64,000 nt of DNA from Theristus sp. LFF4_11 (taxonomy: Eukaryota; Nematoda; Chromadorea; Monhysterida; Xyalidae). Position numbers and translations under genes: made by a program. The stretch lies in assembly GCA_030248135.1 (NCBI GenBank), contig JASANC010005424.1:1-64000 (forward strand). Direction: 5' to 3'. Shown piece after piece: positions 52,101 to 64,000 of the stretch (position 1 is its first letter; every line of letters begins with the position of its first letter). The notes below the pieces were generated by a model, which saw only the letters and a program-made list of their open reading frames with translations, was not told the origin of the DNA and ran no database searches.

Positions 52101-54791
52101 TCCGACTGTGACACAGTTTCGTGCACACGTGTCGTGTGTGTTGCCTTCGCGTCCAACCCAGAATTCTATGCTCCAATAAATGTCTCTATCACTCACACGC
52201 ACACACACAGACCACATGCACAGTGTGCGCGTTTGCAGAAGTTTTAGCTATCGCCATAAGTTCTTGAGTCACATATTGCTCGCACTTGCGCTCATGCCTT
52301 CCTTAGCCAGAAAAACGTTCGCTAACGCATTCTCACCGCTGGCTGTTCCGACAACTGCCGCTGCAGCTTTTTGGCCACACATGCCTTGAAGTTGACAGAC
52401 ACTGTGCCACTAAGGCTCACGCCCATAAACTGTTAAAAAATGAATGTCTGTGTTTATTGTTTGGCCTCCATTTTTTACTCTTGTAACCTGTTTGACGCTC
52501 ACAATGGACAATTATTTATGCGTACATGCATGCATGAAACTTTACTTTTTTGCCGCATGAACATGTCACTGCCGCGTTTTGTCCTCTGTTCATAAGCATC
52601 TACTGGTTTGGCAATTTTAGGCTTGGAGCTTCAGCTGCATCAGCATCAAGACGAGTATAAAAATAAGGTAACGGAACTAAGTAAGAAAGACAGCCAGGTA
52701 GTGAAGCGTTTTGAGCAGTTCTGCTTTAACAGTTCGAGACAAAACCGCTTTTGAAATGTGCAGAGCGCGTTGCCGAACAGCTGTTGAATATTCTTCGTGG
52801 CGCGTGCTGTGTGTTTAGAGATACACAGCACATAACATGTGAACACACACGCAAAACGTTCAGCGAGTCGCGTTCAACGTGTTTGTCGCTTTTCGCGTTG
52901 CGTCACCAGAAAGTGTGCGCTCGAATTACAGCGCATTACTCACGGCACCATAATTGCTCTGCTTCTGGCGAGCATAATGCGTCGCAGGGCCCAGACGATA
53001 TAATTTTACAAATTTTCCTTCATATAACTGTTTTCCCGATTCGCTTCCTTTTTTACGAACGTCACACTGGTTCTTCTGGAACTTGTTCAAGCTCAAAATA
53101 ACAGATTTTTTCACACTCATACCCACACCTTTATCTTCACAGAGCAGCTCTGTGCAAACTATGTTGTGGATCTTCTGATTGGGGTGAAATTTTGTCGGAT
53201 ACAAAACTCAAGAGCGTGTTTGTTTTATGAGTTCGTCATTGTTTGCCACCCTTGTTGCCGGTTCGCCAAGCGCCGTGGTCTGCATACACACACGTCTCTC
53301 AGGATTATATCCTTCATTTGCCCTTGTGTCTCTGACACATCTTTTTCAACATAAAATTTCATTAATCTATTCCCATCCCATCGAGAAACAGAAGAACACG
53401 ATTGAACGGCGATGACAAACAATCAAAATTGTGTTTCTTTCTATTTCTCGATGCACAAATTAGACACAGTTTCGCATCTATGTAGCAATATATACATAGC
53501 TGTCCATGTTGATCTTTGTTCGTGCGTGTTATTTTGAAAAGCTTCTTTGTTGCTTTTGCAGTGCGGTTCCGGAATTTGCCACACAATAGCACAATGGCAG
53601 AAAGCATATTTATGCTTTTTGTGGCTTCAATGTGTACAAGCGCATTGTTCCCCAGAGAAAACATAACACACGAAAATATATACATGTGCATGTTATATGT
53701 ATGTATATGCGCACACTCATACGTATTTGCATGTTTGTAAATTCGTGTCTGTCAAACTGATAATGTAACCTCAGATATGCTATAATTCTGCGGTATCGCA
53801 CTCTGTGGCAGTAACTGCGAACTATAAAGGGCAATACGGGAGTGGACAGTGGGCCATGGGTGTTCGCTCGCACAAACGAAAAATCCAGCGAATATAAATG
53901 AAGGCGCCCCCTGGTTCAATATATTGCTGCGGCGCTATGTGTTAAGGGCGTGCTATGCTGCGAAACGTGCTAAACTCACTGCCCCCATAAAAACCATCGA
54001 GCGGATCACCGCAATAAAAATATATATGTATATATATGTACACGTTGTCTGTATTGATGAGTTATGTACGTGGCATAACCGCAAGTGTGCGCGTCTCCGA
54101 GCTGCTTTATACCTGCTTGCGAGCTAAAGTGCGCCAAAGGCAGAGCTGTATCAGTGGCTACTATCGCTGCCTTGTGGTTCGAAACGACGGCTATCAACGT
54201 CGGCTCGCTGCTAATTACGTATGGTTCTATCAGGTGCACAGTGCGGCGTTTGCATGACAAACCAGTCGCTGTGCACAGACTAAACCTACACTGTTAGCAT
54301 CAGCTCGTGGGGTGTACGCCTGTAACTAGGTAATCGCAGGGCACGCATTATGTCACCTGTCACAAAGTTTGCAAACGCAGCACACGCTTCATTTTTGCTA
54401 TCATTGTGCGCGCTCATGATTGTGATTACACGTATTACCGATTACCACCGTTTAATTGCTGAGCGGGTTATCAGTCATGGAACATGATTTGCCTCCGTGT
54501 GCTCAGGGGAGCAATGCTAATATTGTTTAGTGATAAAACGCAATTCATCAGTCTGTGACGCGCGCCAGTTCATGCTAAAAATTGTTAGGTTTCGCTTCCG
54601 CTAGCCGTGTTTTGCAACATGTTCGTGGTGTTGCTGCTCAGAAATCGGGATAATGCAGACGATTCGAAGTGTTTTTTCAGAAGCCAACAAAAAGCCAACA
54701 CAAGCGACATCAACAGTCTACGTATGCCAGCAATGACAGCACAACATGATTTGAGCGGGCTCGCACCGTGTCGCCGGTGTCCGTAAGCAAC
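46121..54791. other. Large intergenic interval without recognised genes
   Basis: I found no exon with both splice support and family resemblance. Open frames are short or mutually overlapping. The sequence is rich in CA/TG words such as TGCATG, ACACAC and TGTACATG. It contains a small TATG microsatellite at about 47631-47656. It may hold regulatory sequence or non-coding first exons of the dopamine receptor gene, but nothing in it proves that. Confidence 0.45.
47631..47656. repeat. TATG/TACATG microsatellite
   Basis: Four or so tandem TATG units are flanked by TACATG on the left and GTACATATA on the right, giving a short near-palindrome. Confidence 0.7.
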
Positions 54792-57700
54792 ATGGAGTGG
54801 GTGTGGGCGGCCGTGTTGGGCGTGCTGTTCAGCATGTTGATCATGCTCGCCCTTGCCGGCAACATGCTCGTCTGTGCCGCCATTCTCTGGGACCGACGTC
54901 TGCGGCGACAGTCAGAGAACCTGTTCTTGTTTTCACTGGCCATCTCCGACATCGGCGTCTCCGTGCTTGTGATGTTCTTCGCAGCCGTCAACGACATCAC
55001 CGCACAGTGGATCTTCGGCTCGATCTACTGTAAACTGTGGATCTCGTTTGACATCACCTGCTGCACAGCGTCAATATTGAATCTGGCCGCTATATCGCTC
55101 GACCGCTATTGGCACATCAGCAACCCGATGCAGTACATTCAGGTGTGGTGCAACAGAGATGCTTTCTATTGGGCTGATTTGGTCAATTCAAACGGTACAT
55201 GCGTCGGTGCGCTTGCCGCTTTCTGCGCAGCTTTGCGCGAACAAGCACGCAAGCGCATCAGACTGTCGCTCGCGTGTGCGCCACCGTGAACACGCTGCAG
55301 CACGTGCGTCGCCTCCGCACGGTACTTGGCCAACTGGAAAGGGGCCGCATCTTAATCCTTAGGACGTGCATTGTTTGTGGCAAAGTTGCATACATGTTAC
55401 ATATTAGCAGTTATACCAGTGGCAAAGGTGACACACATTCCGTTCGCACTACGATCGCAGTGTTCCACGTTCAGCGGTGCTTTCTAATGCCAGGTAATGA
55501 ACCACCGTCGCACGGCATACATCATCGTGGTCGTGTGGCTGATGTCCGCAGCGATCGGCTCCGTGCAGATCTTCATCGGTGGCTCCGAGCCAAACGAGCC
55601 TGGCACGTGCATGATGGAGCTGGAGCCAGCGTACGCGATTGTCTCGTCAATGTTGTCGTTCTTTGTGCCAGCTGCCATCATGGTCTTCCTGTATACGAAA
55701 CTGTATCTGTACGCCCGTGCGCACGCGCGCAGCATTCGCTCACAGCTGAGAGCGGTCACCGGGGTGCTGCTGGTAAGATAAACACACTGGCACAGTTTGG
55801 TGCAATGACAAACACACTGGCACAGATTATTGCTATGACATAAAAGTCGCAATACGTTTGGATTATCTCAACGATCAGAAGATTCATCTGTTTGTGATGT
55901 GTAAAATCGTAATCCATGGCGTCGTGCCATTTGAAAAATGGGTGTCCGTTCCCCCGTATCATTGCAAATAGTTTTTTTTGCATCTGCGACAATCATGTAT
56001 GTTTGTTGGCAGTAATTGCCAGCGGTTGCATCCACTCTTTTCTGGGAACAAATGGCTCTGCCGTTTCTCACCCCTATTCTTTCAACTATGAGCACATCTG
56101 TTGAGCTTAGCAAAAACTGTGTTCCACAGCCACCCCAACACCACCACATTCTTCAGGTGACCAACCGCATCAACCAACTGCTTGCCAAAAAAACACAACC
56201 TTTCTTTCACCTTTCCGCACGCAAAAAAAAACTTTTCAATAATACTTTACATTGAATAAACTAAATTTAGGATAAAACGAAACTGTAACTTTTATATCAA
56301 ATGAAACTAAAATTTGCAAAGTTTTGAAACGCCAATTCTAGCTACAACGGGCCGGATTTGCGTGCGCTAATGTTGCCACTCTTAACAACCAAACACCGGT
56401 AACAGTTTTTTGTCGAAACAATGCAAACATTTTTGAAAGTTGAATGATTTTTGGAATGATTATGCACATTTGAGAATGTCAATTGAATGTTTCACCAGAA
56501 TGACAACGCCCAGGCATTTCAGCGCACCAGTGCATGAACAAATCAAGTGACTGACGCAAATGGCTGACGCAAAAATCTCAAGTTTTTTAATCGGAAAAAC
56601 ATATGTTTCAAAACTTATTCGAATCTCAAAAAATTTGCGTGAGCCATATTTAGTAAATTAACCGTTTGCCTGAACACTCTTTCGGAAGCAACTTGGCTTT
56701 GAACTTCTTGTGTGCCAGACAAAGTCAGCACATTCACTCGCACACATTTGCACGTTTTTTACACAGCTGTTGCAACCACTTGGACGGGGCAAGCACTCAA
56801 TTTTAAGCTTGTTGCAACTTTTTGAACTTTATTTCTCAACTTTCATGGGTAGTGCCACTTTTGCACACTTGTTGTTCGCTTGTCTCATTATTTATGCATC
56901 AGATCTAACGTATGACTTTTGCTGAACTTTGTCCTGATAAGTAAGCATTTGAAAATGTTTTTTTAATTGACCTAGCCACGTGCAGCACGTGAAGTGTTTG
57001 TGAATATACATGTATGTAGCATTCTTGACTGCTGCGGTGTAAGACTTGCACAAATTTGACCAACACTGCACTCAACTCAACAAGCTATTCGTCTCAGGAT
57101 GCAGCAGTGACTTCAGGAATCTTTTCATCCTTTCCAGTGCTCAACTTCATCTTATCAGAGACATTTTTTAATTTCGAATAAGTCAATGAACTTGTATTTC
57201 AAGGACCAATCGAGGAAGCTGACTGTGGTCATGGTAAGCAACTATTTCAGTTAAGCAGAGAACCAGCCCTAAAAACTTGATTTCGTGTCTCTAGCTCTCT
57301 ATTTTATGGGTGTTGTTTTAGAACTCTATAATTCCGTTTAGAAACGCATTATGCGTAGTTTTTAGAAGTTAGCTTAATAACGAGAGAACGAGAAACATGG
57401 ATCTGAAAAACGGACTTTCAAATAAGCCTCTTTGAAGTTGTAAACCGTGCTTTGTATGCCAATTTCTTGCTCTAATGCATAATAGTTGTAGAGCAGAAAG
57501 AAGCTGTGTTCGGTACACGTCTTGTGTCGTGTTTTAAAATCATTTCTTTTTTCGTGTATTTTATTGTTTGGTTTTTTGGTAATAGACAATAGAAATTACC
57601 TGGCACTTATTTGGGTCACGGTCACAGTGAAATCTTGTGTTTTGACCGCAAAAATGGGACCCGACCCGCCCCACATCAAACTTCTCCACACATACACACA

Positions 57701-60700
57701 CTGAATTGAGTTCAGTTTTAGTTTACATTTTAATAATTTTTCAGTTTTGTTTGTTTTTTATTTGTTTTATTGTTTTCTTGCCGCACAGGACCAACAAGAA
57801 CAAGACTCGGCCGATTTTGAACTGAGTCCTAGTCCGGCGACGCTTGCCAGACCAAGTAATGCCAACAACGTTGTCGCTCAGCCGAAAGTAAGTTTCTGGC
57901 CTTGCAACAAATCAATGACACTCATGCATTGCACTAACTAGCAATACACTACACGTTTTGTTTTGTCGTTTTTAAACTCATCCCAATTATACGTTCACAA
58001 ACCAGAGCGGGCAATTTTTGTTTTTGTGTAATTTTACCTGAGTGAATAGAGATGCCGCCCGTCGACGCCTCTTTAACCACCCACACCACCGTATTGTCTG
58101 TGCTGTGATGTTCTTGAGTTCAGTCGTTTTTACGCACGAATGAGTTTGGTTGTAGTTTGTTAGTGGCATATACAGGGTGGTCCATAAGTAATGATACCAA
58201 CTTTGAAGCGCTGTAACTCGCCAACTGAGCATTTTATAAAAAAATTAACCAGTTATTTTGGATTGTTAAATTTCGATTTACTGCAATTTTCAATCAAAAT
58301 ATCAAACGGCTTCACCCCTCCGACTAAAAAACTGGAAAACAGTAGATTTTTTTGGAGCTGAGTGGATGTAATCACTAATCAGTGAAAAAAAAACTTTGTC
58401 GCGCTGTAGCACACCACCTGATTGATCTATTGGGTAAACTTCAGCCAGTTGTTTGAGAACGTTAAAGTTCGATTTCAGTTAAATTTTGTCAAAAATGTGC
58501 AACTGCTGAGTCATTAGCGACTAAAAAAGCCCACCCATTTTCTTATTTTGAAGTCAAATATTCAGCTCAAATCAACTTTGAGAAACACGTGAAACAAAAA
58601 ACATGCATACGCTTTGTTGTTTTTTAACAACAATTTTAAAACATGAGTTCACAATTCGGTTTAAAATTTTAGCCTGAAGCTCAAATTGTGCAACTGCAAC
58701 AGCATGCTCTTGCGTCTTCCTGTGCCGTGCGAGTAATAAAAAGACTGGTATTCAAACAATTGATTCTGTTACTTTTGTGGTTCTACTTTGTGTAATTGAG
58801 CGATAGCTAATGATCTTCTTTGTTGTAAACGTTTTAGAAAAAAAACATCTCTAGCTGAAAATTACTGGAAAACTAAGTTTAACTTTCCTTAATAACTGGT
58901 TAAATTTTCGACAAAACGCCTTAACGGTTGGTGAGATACAACACTTCAAAGTTGGTATCACTACTTATGGACCACCCTGTAGACAAAGCATCACTTCGGT
59001 CGCACACCGCCTTGCATCAAACGCTAATGCTTTGTCTTTTGAATGCGGTGACTAACTAGGCAGCATTTTCTTCTAGAATAACGAAAAGTTTTTCATAATT
59101 TGAGCACGAATAAAAAATGGAGCATGGATTGAGGTTGTACGGGCATCTGGACTCCACAAGCCAAAAATTAAATGTATTTTTATTGAACAGCATTGATTGA
59201 ATTTACAAACGATTTGTGTGGGACTCAAATGACAACTGATTCAATGCATTGTATCGCATGATGCATTCCTGCCGTGAGAGTCTGAAATCTGGTCGTGAAT
59301 GGTGGAAGTGATGACGTGCTTGCTTGCGTTTTCAAACTTACACTTAAAAATTACACGAAACTCACCGGAGTTGAATTTCACTTTTATCCTTTGCTGCAGT
59401 GGCGAGTTTTGTTCTACCTCATGCTTATTGTCCTTGCCTGGCCGCAGCGTTTGTGAAACGCTGAAACTAGTTTTTGCTTTGCGTCAAAATGTTTTCTGCT
59501 GTTTTTGTCATATGTCGATGTGGCAGAGTGTTGTGTGTCTGAAAAAACATGCCAAAAAACTATGTCAATGCGCGAAAAGCTAAAAGCAAAGGGCAATGTA
59601 CGCATTGTACATAATCGGGTTGCTTGAGATAAAAAAAACAAACGTGGAAAACCATCCATTCCTTCCATCCCGATGCCATTTTTTCTTCTGGTTTTATTCA
59701 AATTTTCGTTCCCTCGAAATTGGCAAAAAAATGTGGCATGTTTATTCGGTCGGACACTGAGCAGTAAAATATCGCATGGTCTGTGAGCCAAATCCTCGGA
59801 GGAGCTTTTCATGGCACAATTTTTCACGAACGTCGTTATGATGTTTTTCATCAGTTAGTGACCGTAACCACACCGTAATAATCAATGGCATGAAAAATGC
59901 TCGCTCTTGAAACATGAAACGCTCAATCATGAAGAAAATGAAACGATGTGCAAAAACGCAAACGAGCGTCGCAGGTGCACGCGTCGATGGCGCAGCAGCG
60001 TGCTGGCACGACCGACCCCAGCGGCATCGACGCGGCGAGCACAGCGAACGGAGGCTCGGACACTGCGTCGCTCGCTGACGCTAAACACGCACTGCACGCG
60101 TCAAAGGACAAACGACACAAGTCCGACCAAAAGGAGGCCAGCGATCATAAGGTGATCCGATCTCTGGCACGCTGTGTTTTGTTCTCGACACGATTTTGTT
60201 TGGTTATTGCTACGGTTTTGCGTCAACCTTTCGCCATTGTCAATTATATGGTCAAGTGAAGTGAGATGAGTTGAAAAAAAGGTCGGGCAATATTTTTCTT
60301 AACGATCGAAAAACGGCACTTTAAAAAAACCGTTGTATGCAACGTATTGCTATGTACATACTCCGTAGCGTCACAGTTGCTGAAACAACAAAGGCTGCAT
60401 TTTCAAAGTTCAATTGCAGGCACGAGTGACGCTGGGCGTCATCATGGGCACCTTCCTGGTCTGCTGGCTGCCCTTCTTCATCTGCAACATCGTCGCCGCG
60501 TCCGTGGAGTCGTTTCCAAAGTGGCTGTTCGCGTGTCTGACGTGGCTCGGCTACGCCAACTCCTCTCTGAACCCAATCATCTACTCCATCTTCAACCGTG
60601 ACTTCCGTCGTGCATTCCACCGCATCCTTCTCGTCTCCTGCCGCTGGTGTCAGTGTTGCGCAGAACGTCTCGAGGCGAAACGATCCATCAATCAGCAGTA

Positions 60701-61541
60701 TTACTACGAACAACAGCACAATCGAAACATGCGAAACAGCGAAGACGTCCAACAGAGGAACGGCTGGAAATCGCTGCGAGTGCGAAATCCGTTACTGGAG
60801 CGAAAGATTCCAAAGTTGAACGTTGAAACGGAGCGGTCGTCGGCACCACCGACAGCCGATCAGTCGAAGGTGCATGTGGTCGTCACAGCAAACAATGCGA
60901 CTGCTAGCACTAATGCTAATGCTAATGCTAATGCTAACGCTACCACTGAGTTGAATAATTCAAGAAGCACTACTGTCACTACTGGACCAGTGACCAACAA
61001 ACAACCATCTGAAAACAACAATAACAACAAGAAGGAGACTGCGAACAACAACAACAATAATAATAATAATAATGCTAACAATAACTACAACGATGATAAG
61101 CGGAACGACAAGAAGAAGTCGACGAGCAGTGCAAAAGAGAAAGTGAAACAAGCGACCGAGACAGCTGTCTCGGACAGTGAGTGTGCCGCAGTACGGCTAC
61201 GACGCACAACGGTGCTTGCAAATAAGAGCAGCAGCGTCAACAGGGCGCAGCTGGCAGCAACAGTGAGCGTCAGCGATGGTGACCTCGTGGCACACGCGAG
61301 TGAGCATTCTGGCAGTGATGCACGCTCAACCAGGCACAACAACACGACCATCTGCACGAATGCAAAAACCACTGAAGACATCATGCAAACCAGCAGAACA
61401 CTGACGGCAGGCGATACCAACATCGCCGGTGCACTAGCAGAGTCGTACAGAGGGGCGATTGCAAACAGCAACGATGCAGCGAATGAGCACAGTTCTGCGT
61501 CGGTTCGATACAAGCCTGTGGAGGTGATCGCCACTGTGTGA
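54792..61541 (+). CDS. Dop1R1: D1-like dopamine receptor (Dop1R1 type), at least 5 exons, about 675 residues
   Basis: Class A GPCR expected to bind dopamine and couple to Gs. Exons: 54792-55142, 55494-55772, 57789-57887, 59975-60151 and 60420-61541, all phase 0. TM1-TM3 include GNMLVC, the ECL1 motif [11 protein letters not shown] and the amine-binding aspartate in [13 protein letters not shown], then [11 protein letters not shown]2 has the disulfide cysteine (GTCMMEL). TM5 keeps catechol-binding serines ([10 protein letters not shown]). [20 protein letters not shown] and [18 protein letters not shown] in TM6-TM7 match insect Dop1R1 more closely than octopamine or D2 receptors. After TM7 a cysteine cluster (SCRWCQCC) suggests palmitoylation. 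The tail of about 300 residues is rich in asparagine and serine. The model lacks an extracellular N-terminus, so an upstream exon may be missing. A 30-nt candidate exon near 57202-57231 could add to the third loop. Confidence 0.9.
55773..57788. other. Receptor intron 2 (2.0 kb)
   Basis: This intron separates TM5 from the third intracellular loop. A 30-nt open segment flanked by TTTCAAG and GTAAGC (about 57202-57231) is a possible alternative microexon. Nothing else is supportable. Confidence 0.4.
58173..58979. mobile_element. Mariner-type miniature element, 807 bp, in a receptor intron
   Basis: Both ends read CAGGGTGGTCCATAAGTA inward and stay similar for about 50 bp (ATACCAACTTTGAAG..). Each is flanked by TA (58171-58172 and 58980-58981), as for Tc1/mariner insertions. 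There is no transposase frame inside. It lies between exons 57789-57887 and 59975-60151 of the dopamine receptor. A related but different terminus, CAGGGTGGGCCAAAAAAGG, occurs at 63276. Confidence 0.88.
60907..61090 (+). repeat. Coding microsatellites: alanine-asparagine and polyasparagine tracts
   Basis: Within the receptor tail, a run of GCTAAT hexamers (about 60913-60942) encodes alternating Ala-Asn. AAC/AAT runs at about 61013-61088 encode blocks of asparagine. These tracts stay in frame and are likely length-variable. Confidence 0.85.
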
Positions 61542-63275
61542 CACAGAGCACACTCGCTCGGAACACAGCCGACGGCGCCGACACACGCTGCATTCTGTGG
61601 TGCCTGTTGTTGTCCAAATTCACGTTTTTGCGCTGTTGCTCTGCAGTTATTCAGTCACTGACACTGCACTATACTTTCAGTCACTGTGTCTGACTTTCAC
61701 GATGCTCTTTTTGTGCATGGTTTTTATTTGAATTTCAGTTTCCGAAACCTTTGGCCAACCGGTACGTACCATGTACGTTCGTTCGCTCTTTGTCTGTGTC
61801 CGTGTTTTTTAGACTTTTCGTGAGAAATATACTCGAAACAAAACTTGATTGCTCTTCCGCGCGGGTAAATGCAATAATGATCAACGAATTTGTGCGTTTT
61901 TCATGTCATCGAATTGCTTATTTTCTTTGTTTCACCGTTTTTTTGGGGAATGACAATTACTATTTTTGTGTTCCTGATCATTCGTAGCACGAAATCAGTT
62001 CAACTTTTTCAAACATGGTCACGCCGCCACCGCCAGTGAGCACAGCTTGCTCGACCGCATGTGTTTTTCCAATGTTTTCATTCCGCGTGTCATTTCCACG
62101 TGTACGTACGGGGCTTTGTTTCGTGATACATTCCTCAAGCGCTTTTCTGCATTTTTTGATGTTTCCTCAAAATTTAACACCACAACGAGTCTGTTTGTGT
62201 ACAACTAGCTTTCTGCGCCAAAGTTTTTCTTTTGTCGAGCTTTACAAAAATTATATATTTGGATAACTCAAAACCGGAAATTTCAAACTAGCTCTGGTAC
62301 AGTATACACAGTGCATGTGTGCATCAGCATCATATTGTATTTTTCTGATTTGCTTCAAGATGCTATTTTTTCGCATACACCTTTTGACTTTTCTTTAGTC
62401 GGCTGCACATCTTTTTTATCGTCTTCTCACTGTTTGTATTTGTTGCTTTCCAGTTTTCCCACTGAAAATAAAGAGCAATTGTATTTTTCGGTGCTCAGTG
62501 TGCCCGATGAAAGTTTGTGTTTGAAAACGTTGAACAAAAGCGAGTTCATCTGTGGCACCAGGCCAGCAAAAGGAAACCATTGTTGCACAAAGAAATCTGG
62601 CGTTTTGAATGCCCATGAGGCATTAAAATAACTCAACAACGACATTTGTTCAGTGCCTCGTGTCTGATGACCTTGTTGATGTTTTATTGATTTCAAAAAG
62701 CAAGCTGTATTTGCAAAACAAAACATTTACTGACGCTATACACAATATCTTATGGCTGGACACAAAGCTATTTTTATGTTGCAATTGTTACATTTCTATG
62801 TTCAACGTGATTAAAATAAATATGAACATTTGTATTATGGTTTTGCTAAATTTTTGTATCATGTGGTTATTCGCGTTTTTTGCTGTTGTTATGATGGGGT
62901 AAATATACAAATTGTGCGTACTTCCGCGACAAAATAATAAAATGTCTCAGCATTCACTCTGGATCATTACAGTATGTGCCAAAGGAATCACAATGCCGAT
63001 ACAACAACTTTGATTCCTTGATAAAGGTTGTCCTTTTAATTCTTTAAAAATCATTGAGTTTTGTTGATTGTTTTCAACACTTTCTTTGCAACATTCTGAA
63101 CAACTTGCTTGTCAGGTAAGCTCAGCTTGAAAACGCATTATGTGGACAGATTGTGAGGTACAACTTGAATCAAGCAGCCGAAAAACCATTTGAAGCAACA
63201 CGAACATGTTTGTTTATTGTACTTCACTCATAAAGCAATCAAACCCCCAGTGCACAAATAAAGTGCACAAATATA
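61542..63275. other. 3' UTR of the receptor and intergenic sequence
   Basis: AATAAA occurs at about 62467, roughly 0.9 kb after the receptor stop codon, and could serve its transcript. AATAAA-like words recur near 62816. No further exon was recognised. Confidence 0.4.
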
Positions 63276-63375
63276 CAGGGTGGGCCAAAAAAGGTTCCAG
63301 TTCTTTAAAATGCTTATTGACGTGTGCTGATGTGTTTGGAGCTGAAAACTGGAACACTATTAGAAAACATTTGGA
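63276..63375. mobile_element. Single terminus of another mariner-type element
   Basis: CAGGGTGGGCCAAAAAAGGTT directly follows TATA, resembling the termini at 58173 and 38753. No complementary terminus occurs before the window end, so the element is either truncated or extends past 64000. Confidence 0.45.
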
Positions 63376-64000
63376 GGTTTTTTGACAAATTTTTTTTCAC
63401 GATATGTTGCCCCTGTCACTCACTACAGCTGAATATCTGAAAAACATGAAAAATCGGCAAATGTGGTGAAATGCAGAGGGTTAATTTAGCTGTAACAAAG
63501 ACCAAATGACGAACGTTGGTGACAGCCCGAGTGTTCACAACACAAAAAAAGATGAAAAAACAATACGCACATGCAGTAGTTTGGAACTGCCGAATGTTGA
63601 ATTGCATTTGAACAGTCTTTGATCAACCTGATGTTTCACTTCGAGTCTGAGCGTGCGTGAGCGGTTCTGCCCAGAACAGACGAGAATTTATCTTTCCAGA
63701 TGCAAACTGTTTTTTTTCTTTTTTTTAATTTACACAATTTGCCACTGTGATTTTTTCACCATAGCAGACTGGTTGTTTTCTGCAGTGAACGATGCAATTC
63801 CATTTTCAGTCGTTGCTGCCATCATGGTTAAGTGGACGGCAGAGAAGCGAGTCTGGTCTGCCAATTGGTGGGAACATGCGAATAACTTTTCCACAGTGAT
63901 TCGGCAGTTTTGTACAAAATTCAATTTTACCCCGCGTGGCGATACATCAGTTTGGAAGTCCGTTTATGAGCAATGATAAACAGTGAGATTGTGGATAAAC
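63376..64000. other. Unassigned window end
   Basis: A plus-strand frame at 63653-63976 is open, but its product is not recognised. It could belong to the element whose terminus is at 63276: the segment MVKWTAEKRVWSANWWEHANN is tryptophan-rich and oddly protein-like. No firm call is made. Confidence 0.2.

Noticed and set aside
55484..55852. Minus-strand frame opposite receptor TM4-TM5
   Set aside because: It is a shadow of the receptor exon 55494-55772.

Overview
This window is nuclear DNA from an animal. Every recognisable gene is split by spliceosomal introns, mostly 60-300 bp with some of 2-4 kb, and the proteins are animal families: AP-2 mu, a class II PI 3-kinase, NMN adenylyltransferase, a fibronectin-III protein and a D1-type dopamine receptor. 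Signature residues of the receptor fit the invertebrate Dop1R1 type best, so a protostome is likely. The phylum cannot be settled here. TTAGG/TTAGGC-like words recur in repeats, but no telomere array is present. There are no prokaryotic features.

Layout. Positions 1-7580 are a dense array of diverged repeats with a higher-order pattern. Positions 8364-11695 (minus strand) hold a complete 12-exon AP-2 mu gene that includes a possible 9-nt microexon. Positions 11849-15068 are a nest of transposons: a C/G-rich element with an 8-bp target duplication, a 1.25-kb palindromic foldback element with its own 8-bp duplication, and a truncated inverted relative of the first. Positions 16459-17383 are a roughly 0.46-kb direct duplication. 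Positions 18915-31283 (plus) hold a complete 30-exon class II PI 3-kinase of about 1,815 residues, with a 1,516-bp hAT transposon in one intron. Positions 32578-37278 (plus) hold a complete six-exon NMN adenylyltransferase. Positions 39249-40229 hold a two-exon hypothetical gene whose product ends in a PDZ-ligand-like tail. Positions 41340-45211 hold most of a tandem fibronectin-III gene with a foldback element against one of its exons. Positions 54792-61541 hold a D1-like dopamine receptor with a mariner-type miniature element in an intron. About 9.6 kb with no gene I recognise lies between the last two genes.

Functional links. AP-2 mu and class II PI3K both act in clathrin-mediated endocytosis, and the kinase N-terminus carries a ubiquitin-interacting motif and clathrin-box-like motifs. 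They lie about 7 kb apart in divergent orientation. Nothing in the sequence shows that they are co-regulated. The other genes are unrelated.

Limits. Exon boundaries were set by reading frame, splice signals and remembered family sequences. For AP-2 mu, PI3K, NMNAT and the receptor, the exon lengths and phases all close arithmetically. The 5' ends of the fibronectin gene and the dopamine receptor are uncertain. No database search was possible.
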